DNA from: Limnochordia bacterium
GTDB lineage: Bacteria; Bacillota; Limnochordia; Darwinibacteriales; DTU012
Reading direction: 5' to 3'
Length of the DNA stretch: 11,619 nucleotides
NCBI GenBank assembly: GCA_007116995.1
Contig: SKHL01000306.1
Span: forward strand, 1-11,619
The number at the start of each line of letters is the position of its first letter. The first letter of the stretch is position 1. Below are positions 7,185 through 11,619 of the stretch, piece by piece. The notes below the pieces were generated by a model. The model made no database searches. It was not told where the DNA came from and was given only the letters and a program-made list of their open reading frames with translations. The translations under genes and the position numbers were made by a program.

Positions 7185-7390
7185 TTAGTCATTGGGCTGT
7201 GTGGAATTTGTAGCAAAAAGCCCATTCTCCGAAGTCTTGTCAACCCATTCTTCGGCACCAAAGTTAGTGAACATTGCGGCATATATTTTTTTAGGAAAAT
7301 CACCGACCTTGTTGAGTTTGTTTCTAGCTCGGTGATTTTGTTTGTGGAATGTTTCCTTTACTGCAGTTCATCTAAAATACTCATAGCATT
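7185..7390 (-). pseudogene. Unrecognised broken reading frame upstream of the primase relic
   Basis: A minus-strand frame runs open from 7367 to TAA 7187-7185 (60 residues) and reads like a real protein, for example NHRARNKLNKVGDFPKKIYA followed later by FGAEEWVDK. It lacks an initiation codon at its head. Just upstream, in another frame, ATG AGT ATT TTA GAT GAA CTG CAG ends in TAA, so one shift would join the two into a peptide of about 68 residues starting MSILDELQ. I do not recognise it. Being collinear with the primase relic, it may be part of the same lost element. A chance ORF is possible. Confidence 0.25.
7296..7339. repeat. 11-bp inverted repeat
   Basis: AAAATCACCGA (7296-7306) and TCGGTGATTTT (7329-7339) pair perfectly around a 22-base loop. 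Neither exit has a clean T-run, so a terminator is not supported. It overlaps the unrecognised broken frame and could be incidental. Confidence 0.5.
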
Positions 7391-7446
7391 GTTATTTGTA
7401 ATCTTGATCCTCTGTAATCCCTACCAATGGGTTTTCTCCGTTTCAG

Positions 7447-7485
7447 CCATACTACACACTCAATGTGCTGGAGTTGATAGTATGG
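7447..7485. repeat. Hairpin downstream of the twin-MutS operon
   Basis: CCATACTA (7447-7454) and TAGTATGG (7478-7485) pair perfectly; within the loop TCAA (7460-7463) and TTGA (7474-7477) can also pair. It lies 65 bases past the stop of the last MutS-like gene, where a transcript end is expected. It lacks a U-tract, so it might be an RNA-stabilising or weak terminator structure rather than an intrinsic terminator. Confidence 0.4.
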
Positions 7486-7549
7486 TGGCTGTCGATAAAA
7501 AACCGTCTAGGAATGTTGATGCGCTGACTTGCTTCCGAATTACACTGAA

Positions 7550-9073
7550 CTATGGTACACAACTGACATGCTCTAGTTTATATCGTTGTTCCTTACTTGT
7601 ATGCAGATACAGTATCTCTATCTTAATCTTGTAAAACATTTCATACAGTTGAAGAATGTGGGTAACAAACACCCATTTAACGTTTAGATCTGATATTACA
7701 TCTAGAATATTAAATAACGCTTCAGCACCTTCATCAAAGGCTGTGGTTTGAAATGTTTCGTTTAACAGCACTAGTGAATAGGGTCTGAGCTGATCCACAA
7801 TGGCGGCAATTTCCTTTACTTCACCCTCAAACCTACCAGAAACGTCGTTTACCATTAGCTCTTCTTCGTTTTTGGAAAACTGGGTTAATATATTACGCCT
7901 GGTGCTTATTTTAGCTAGTTTGGCTGGAATTGGCAATCCTGCTTGTGCTAAGGCTTGGGCCGCTCCAATTGAACGCAGGAAAGTGGTCTTCCCGCTATCA
8001 TTATCTCCTTTAATTAAAACACCTTTTTTGGATTTAGATAGTAAGACATCATTAGGAACAATGTTTTTAGTTGGTCTCTTAGAATAGTAATCCTTAGTAA
8101 CGAGGAACAGATCTCGCAAATCTTTGCAATCAAATATATCCTCTGCTTCTGGTCTAATATCTGGAAAGGAGACATCTATCTGTTCTTCTATGTATATGTG
8201 GTGAAGTTTGATTGCAAAACTGTAAAATAAGAAGTCTTGAGATATGCCCAGAAAGTCCGGATATATTGTTCTAGTGATGTTTGCCAGTAAAGTGCTAACC
8301 TCCACAAGGGATTCGGCTATTACTGACACTAATTCTCTAGTAGTTTTGCCACTTACGGATAGGCTGGCACTCTCATCCTGGTCTGTCTTTTCTTTCCTTA
8401 TATTTAGGAGTGATGATAAAAATGTTTTTGTTGTTAAATTATCTGATTCCTGATGGGTCCTACTTAAGTGAGTAGAGCAAAGGTGTAGGGAATCGCTGAA
8501 ATCCACGGAGATTTCAAAACATCCACTATCAAAAGGAATCTTTGATAATTTTTTGGCTACCTGTCTTAGCCTGATGTACCTATCGTCCTTTAAGTGGGCT
8601 TCACATAGCTCTTTAATCCGAAGCAAACCGGTGGAGTTTACTCGATACTTTTTGAAGATATCCAGTAATACCTGGGGGACCGAGGTTATCTTTAAGCAAT
8701 ACTGAGCATTTAGTTCTAGGGTGTAAATGATATCTCTGATCATGTCAAGGGAGGCTTCATTTAACTGGGTTGGGTTATTTATTGTTTTTAGGCGACCTCT
8801 TGATCTCTCCCACTCGTCCTTTAGCTGGTTATACCTCTTGAAAACCGAGGATAATTCCTTTAAGAGTTCGTTGTTGGCAAGGAAATCTTGGCAAACTTCT
8901 TGCCTAAAAATGATGTTATCTTGATTTTGCAATGGTTGTATAAGTATTGACAAGATGTACTGGCTATCATTGGAACTAGGGAAAATGGCGGACACGGTTT
9001 TGTCAATTAATAGGTCCTCTAGAAAATCCATAATCTGAGGTTCTTCCTTTTGCTTATAGAGTAAACTTAGCAT
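7550..9073 (-). CDS. MutS-core ATPase, second of a paralogous pair
   Basis: This 507-residue protein has the MutS core (lever helices) and the C-terminal MutS ABC-type ATPase. It has no N-terminal mismatch-binding domain and no C-terminal Smr nuclease (MutS is about 850 residues, MutS2 about 780). Near the N-terminus, PLQNQDNIIFRQEV (47-60) matches its partner. ATPase motifs: Walker A GDNDSGKT (356-363), the helix RFEGEVKEIAAIV (414-426, equivalent to the STFxxEMxxxAxIL signature), Walker B YSLVLLNE with Asn 438-Glu 439 where canonical MutS has Asp-Glu, and the switch histidine in FVTH (472). Such clamps dimerise on DNA. Start ATG 9073-9071 overlaps the previous stop (TAATG), with GGAGGTG inside the preceding gene, so translation is coupled. 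It is probably one half of a heterodimer. The role in repair, recombination or defence is open. Confidence 0.85.
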   Translation of the reverse strand: MLSLLYKQKEEPQIMDFLEDLLIDKTVSAIFPSSNDSQYILSILIQPLQNQDNIIFRQEVCQDFLANNELLKELSSVFKRYNQLKDEWERSRGRLKTINNPTQLNEASLDMIRDIIYTLELNAQYCLKITSVPQVLLDIFKKYRVNSTGLLRIKELCEAHLKDDRYIRLRQVAKKLSKIPFDSGCFEISVDFSDSLHLCSTHLSRTHQESDNLTTKTFLSSLLNIRKEKTDQDESASLSVSGKTTRELVSVIAESLVEVSTLLANITRTIYPDFLGISQDFLFYSFAIKLHHIYIEEQIDVSFPDIRPEAEDIFDCKDLRDLFLVTKDYYSKRPTKNIVPNDVLLSKSKKGVLIKGDNDSGKTTFLRSIGAAQALAQAGLPIPAKLAKISTRRNILTQFSKNEEELMVNDVSGRFEGEVKEIAAIVDQLRPYSLVLLNETFQTTAFDEGAEALFNILDVISDLNVKWVFVTHILQLYEMFYKIKIEILYLHTSKEQRYKLEHVSCVP

Positions 9074-10602
9074 TAGTCCACCTCCGAAAATCTTTCAAGC
9101 AATCTTTCCCGAGAAAGGCCATATCTTTCTAGTACGCTCTGGGCGTATGAGCAATTGTCCGTGCTATTTTTAATAATTTTGTAAGTCCGCGTTTTCTTGT
9201 CGTCCTGCAACACCCGGGTGGTAAGATAGTCTATTCTAGTCCTTGCCGAGATTGATTTTGCTGCTTCGCATAACTGGTGTTGGTGTGTGACGAAAATCCC
9301 ATAAGCACCTTTTTTGCATAGTTCCTGGAGCAGTTCATAACTTATGCCAACAGACAATTCTTCGTTGGTACTTGAGAAAGTTTCGTTTAGTAAAACCATA
9401 GAGTTTTCATCAACATCAGACAAAATCTCGGCCACTCGTCTTTGCTCTTCCTTCAGCCGGCCTACTCCATCCAAACTTTCTTCCACAGGGAAATGAGTAT
9501 AGATTTTATTAAAAGGATAAATTACTCCTTTAATGGCGGGAATGTATCCTCCAGCTAGAAACAGGATTTGGCAGATTCCTAGCATCCTTAAATAAGCCGT
9601 TTTTCCTCCCCCGTTTGCTCCAGTTAGAATAAAAAATCCCTGACTTTCATTGAAATCCACTTCGTTTGGAACAATTCCTGATTCCATTTTTACTAGCAAT
9701 GAAATGTCGTACGCTGAAGAGATCTTTATATCCTTTCTTGTTGTTACCATAGGCATGGAAAGGGGAACATTATGGTTTCTTAGTTCAGTATAAAGTGCCT
9801 TCATGTTTAGATAGAAAGAAATTTGCTTGGTGTAGTTTAGTATTTCGGGATTAAAGTGTTCCTTATATGCATGGTAAAATTTAGTTAAGTGGTTAAATAT
9901 CTCAGGGTATAACTTGGCTAAAGCATCCATGAAGCATTGTGTCATTTCTTCGTTTTTGATATTAAGCTGTCTTTTGTCTATACCAAATTGCTGGGCAACC
10001 TCCATAAGTTCGCTAGCTGCAAACGGCTTGGTTTCCTTTTTTAGTCTTACCTTCCTTGGGACAGCATTTGTTGTGTTAATATCCATCATGATGGTACCAA
10101 TGCTAACAAGTTCCCCTTTTAGACTCTTGACCTCCCTACTAAGCTCAGTGTACTGGGCTGTAGCCTGGATCAATAAAAAACTTTGAATAAACTCCCGAAG
10201 CAAGAGGGACTGGCTGGCTTCATACACTGATTTATTACAAATTCCCTCAACAAACCGAACATAGGCTAGCATTAAATTGGCATAGTGAATTTGTTTATAG
10301 CTTTTGTCTTCAGGGGTTTTAGCATAGGTTTCATAGGACTGGGTTAATTGCCATAATTCGTCCTTTAGTTTCAGTAGGTATTGCTCTACATGATCTTTCT
10401 CTAGTTCTAAAAAAAGTTCTTGTCGCAACTCTATATCGTCGGGCTGTAGCGGATCTTTTAAAACATCAACTACATTTTCTACTTGTTCCTTGGCTAGAAA
10501 ATGGTTTAGTAGATCGTTTAGCTTAGTATCCTCGAAAACAGCGGCACCAATTTTGCCGTTAACGCATCCTTTTAAGAGAATATTATAAAACAGCATAGTC
10601 AT
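9073..10602 (-). CDS. MutS-core ATPase, first of a paralogous pair
   Basis: This 509-residue protein has the same layout as its downstream neighbour: an N-terminal helical part with PLQPDDIELRQELF (51-64), a lever-like helical region to about 300, then the MutS-type ATPase. Motifs: Walker A GANGGGKT (328-335), DGVGRLKEEQRRVAEIL (378-394, signature-helix equivalent), Walker B NSMVLLNE with Asn 406-Glu 407, then TFSSTNEE in place of LGRGTST, and FVTH with the switch histidine at 440. Domain I with its Phe-x-Glu mismatch wedge is absent, as is Smr. The glycine-rich P-loop is closer to canonical MutS (GPNxGGKS) than that of the partner. ATG 10602-10600 overlaps the upstream TGA as ATGA, and GGAGAGGGG lies in the end of the upstream gene. 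The pair diverged strongly, which suggests obligate heterodimer subunits rather than a recent duplication. Function unknown. Confidence 0.87.
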   Translation of the reverse strand: MTMLFYNILLKGCVNGKIGAAVFEDTKLNDLLNHFLAKEQVENVVDVLKDPLQPDDIELRQELFLELEKDHVEQYLLKLKDELWQLTQSYETYAKTPEDKSYKQIHYANLMLAYVRFVEGICNKSVYEASQSLLLREFIQSFLLIQATAQYTELSREVKSLKGELVSIGTIMMDINTTNAVPRKVRLKKETKPFAASELMEVAQQFGIDKRQLNIKNEEMTQCFMDALAKLYPEIFNHLTKFYHAYKEHFNPEILNYTKQISFYLNMKALYTELRNHNVPLSMPMVTTRKDIKISSAYDISLLVKMESGIVPNEVDFNESQGFFILTGANGGGKTAYLRMLGICQILFLAGGYIPAIKGVIYPFNKIYTHFPVEESLDGVGRLKEEQRRVAEILSDVDENSMVLLNETFSSTNEELSVGISYELLQELCKKGAYGIFVTHQHQLCEAAKSISARTRIDYLTTRVLQDDKKTRTYKIIKNSTDNCSYAQSVLERYGLSRERLLERFSEVD

Positions 10603-11147
10603 TGCCCCTCTCCTTCCTTTAAGAGTAACAGAAAGCTCCTGGTACTGTGCAGTAATCCACTACCTATGTTTTCACCATGGGAGATTGGTCTAAGCCTGCC
10701 GTCAACTCTGATTAAATATCCAAGGGCTGGAGGGACGAAGAGATAAACTAGCCGTACCTCTTTCAACGATTCGTTTATATCGCTACTGATAATGACCGGT
10801 TTTTGTTTAATAGTTTTGCTTTTACCCACCCGAAACCAAGCTGAACGCTTAGTCCAGGACCCATCAGACTCAAAAAAGAAACAGTCCCTTTTGATAAACG
10901 CCCCGCACAACTTGACTACGTAAATAGAGTCCATCGTCTCGACAGTAAAGCTAGGGTTCACAGCTTTATTCCAGCTAAACAGAGCTAACGGCCATGTCTT
11001 TATGGAAATTGAGTCCGATTTCTTAACTAGGGACTTTAGCTTTACGAAAAATACTATGCGATGGAAAAGTATTCGCAGAAACCAGTAAAGGAATAAGAAT
11101 GCATATAAAGTAAGGAAAAATATTGCTATTACTTTAAGAAAGCCCAC
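10599..11147 (-). CDS. Membrane-anchored protein of unknown function, paralogue of the upstream gene
   Basis: This 182-residue protein is not from a family I can name. It has one long hydrophobic segment at about residues 4-29, followed by a basic stretch (HRIVFFVKLKSLVKK), so an N-in membrane anchor with a soluble C-terminal domain is likely. The last 60 residues, KPVIISSDINESLKEVRLVY to the end, are clearly homologous to the C-terminus of the gene upstream: both have PPALGYLIR (here 139-147), ISHG (155-158) and LLH-TR (165-170), then a leucine-rich strand. The frame extends to a TTG at 11183, but minus-strand GGGGGAGGT sits 6 bases before GTG 11147-11145, which decides the start. Its stop overlaps the first MutS-like gene (ATGA), so it belongs functionally with the ATPases. 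A sensor, membrane tether or effector for them is conceivable but not shown. Confidence 0.8.
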   Translation of the reverse strand: MGFLKVIAIFFLTLYAFLFLYWFLRILFHRIVFFVKLKSLVKKSDSISIKTWPLALFSWNKAVNPSFTVETMDSIYVVKLCGAFIKRDCFFFESDGSWTKRSAWFRVGKSKTIKQKPVIISSDINESLKEVRLVYLFVPPALGYLIRVDGRLRPISHGENIGSGLLHSTRSFLLLLKEGEGQ

Positions 11148-11245
11148 GTTGGTACCTCCCCCGTCGAGACCAGGTCCCTCCAACTATATTTGATCAACCC
11201 GCCGTTTTTGCGTAACCAGAAACCCGAGGATAAAAATGGAGAATG
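11148..11245 (-). other. 98-base spacer between the two paralogous small genes
   Basis: This is the only non-overlapping junction seen in the cassette. I see no intrinsic terminator and no convincing promoter pair, so co-transcription across it is the simplest reading, but an internal promoter cannot be excluded. Confidence 0.4.
11154..11162 (-). promoter_or_regulatory. Shine-Dalgarno site deciding a GTG start
   Basis: Minus-strand GGGGGAGGT lies six bases upstream of the GTG at 11147-11145. It places the start of the membrane-anchored gene 12 codons inside the longest open frame. Confidence 0.75.
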
Positions 11246-11617
11246 TTATCCCATGGTACGGTGGAATTGATCATATAAATTTTCCATTTGTGCCTCGTCG
11301 CGCAAAAGCAGCATTAACGTTCTAGTTCCATGCAATATGCCCCCGTCAACTATATCTCCGTGGGATATTTCTTGCAACTTGCTTCCAGCTCGAATTAAAT
11401 ACCCCAAGGCTGGCGGGGAAAAAAGGAAGATTACTTTAATTTCCTTATAAGATTCCTGAAGTGCAGAATCTATTACTAAGGGGTGTTGTTTAAGACTGAT
11501 ATCTCGATAGCCCCTACTCGAAGGATTATAGGGATTTGGAAAGAGAAAATTCCCTACAGGAAAGATGGATCGTTTCACCCAAAGCCTTGCGTTTTCAAAA
11601 ATATAAGAATCTAACTT
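11246..11617 (-). CDS. Paralogue of the membrane-anchored protein, N-terminus outside window
   Basis: The frame is open to the window edge; codons upstream of the GTG at 11578 (KLDSYIFENARLW) align with FFFESDGSW of the neighbouring gene, so the GTG is internal and the gene is cut by the edge. The visible C-terminal part shares PPALGYLIR, ISHG and the GxLHxTR-LLLL tail with the next gene. It has a short extra tail (AQMENLYDQFHRTMG). It differs most in the middle, where VGNFLFPNPYNPSSRGYRD inserts relative to the paralogue. The function is unknown; whether it also has an N-terminal membrane helix cannot be seen. Tandem position suggests gene duplication followed by divergence, in the same operon as the two MutS-like ATPases. 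Confidence 0.78.
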   Translation of the reverse strand, partial: KLDSYIFENARLWVKRSIFPVGNFLFPNPYNPSSRGYRDISLKQHPLVIDSALQESYKEIKVIFLFSPPALGYLIRAGSKLQEISHGDIVDGGILHGTRTLMLLLRDEAQMENLYDQFHRTMG

Positions 11618-11619
11618 CC

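Noticed and set aside
7036..7260. CTTCGGCACCA occurs twice (7037-7047 and 7250-7260), looking like tRNA-Leu 3' ends or att repeats
   Set aside because: No acceptor-stem partner, anticodon arm or proper T-loop could be folded upstream at either copy. Both copies are explained as antisense of GAE-containing peptides in the relic frames. A short att-type repeat is not excluded but is unsupported.
7332..7634. Plus-strand hydrophobic 100-codon frame that could be a small membrane protein
   Set aside because: Its 3' third is antisense to the MutS-like gene, it has no ribosome binding site, and the hydrophobicity comes from T-rich antisense sequence.

Overview
The window looks like an accessory region of a Gram-positive, probably clostridial (Bacillota), chromosome. 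This is inferred from moderate to low GC, strong GGAGG-type ribosome binding sites, frequent GTG starts, and the style of the MATE, antiporter and Nudix proteins. No marker allows a species call. Apart from a GGDEF fragment at the left edge, every gene I can support lies on the minus strand.

Left part (1-3690): the C-terminal end of a diguanylate cyclase on the plus strand converges on a MATE multidrug exporter. A stretch of unrecognised, apparently frameshifted minus-strand reading frames (2015-2405) follows. Then comes a monovalent cation:proton antiporter with a candidate -10 box upstream. A gene-poor stretch of about 0.9 kb (3691-4575) contains one long, nearly perfect hairpin.

Middle part (4576-6343): a compact three-gene minus-strand operon with a candidate promoter at its head and a Rho-independent terminator at its end. 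In transcription order it encodes an SBD-HNH nuclease of the phosphorothioate-DNA-dependent type IV restriction class, a MutT-like Nudix hydrolase, and a small stand-alone SRA-like modified-base-recognition protein. As I recall, the SBD, SRA and HNH modules occur in one polypeptide in ScoMcrA; here the SRA-like module is a separate gene overlapping the Nudix gene.

Relic zone (6403-7550): six-frame reading shows the decayed remains of a phage- or plasmid-type DnaG primase on the minus strand. CHC2-like and TOPRIM_N/early TOPRIM segments are broken by a frameshift, an internal TAG and a C-terminal deletion. A further unrecognised broken reading frame lies upstream. This marks the interval as a former mobile-element locus.

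Right part (7550-11619): a tightly coupled minus-strand cassette of four genes. Two are paralogous small proteins, at least one of them membrane-anchored. The other two are paralogous, about 500-residue MutS-core ATPases without mismatch-recognition or Smr domains, both with LLNE instead of a canonical DE at Walker B. The genes are joined by ATGA and TAATG overlaps, which suggests co-produced subunits of one complex.

Taken together, the modification-dependent restriction operon, the mobile-element relic and the twin-MutS cassette look like a genome-defence or mobile-element island. The defence role of the twin-MutS cassette is inference from neighbourhood only.
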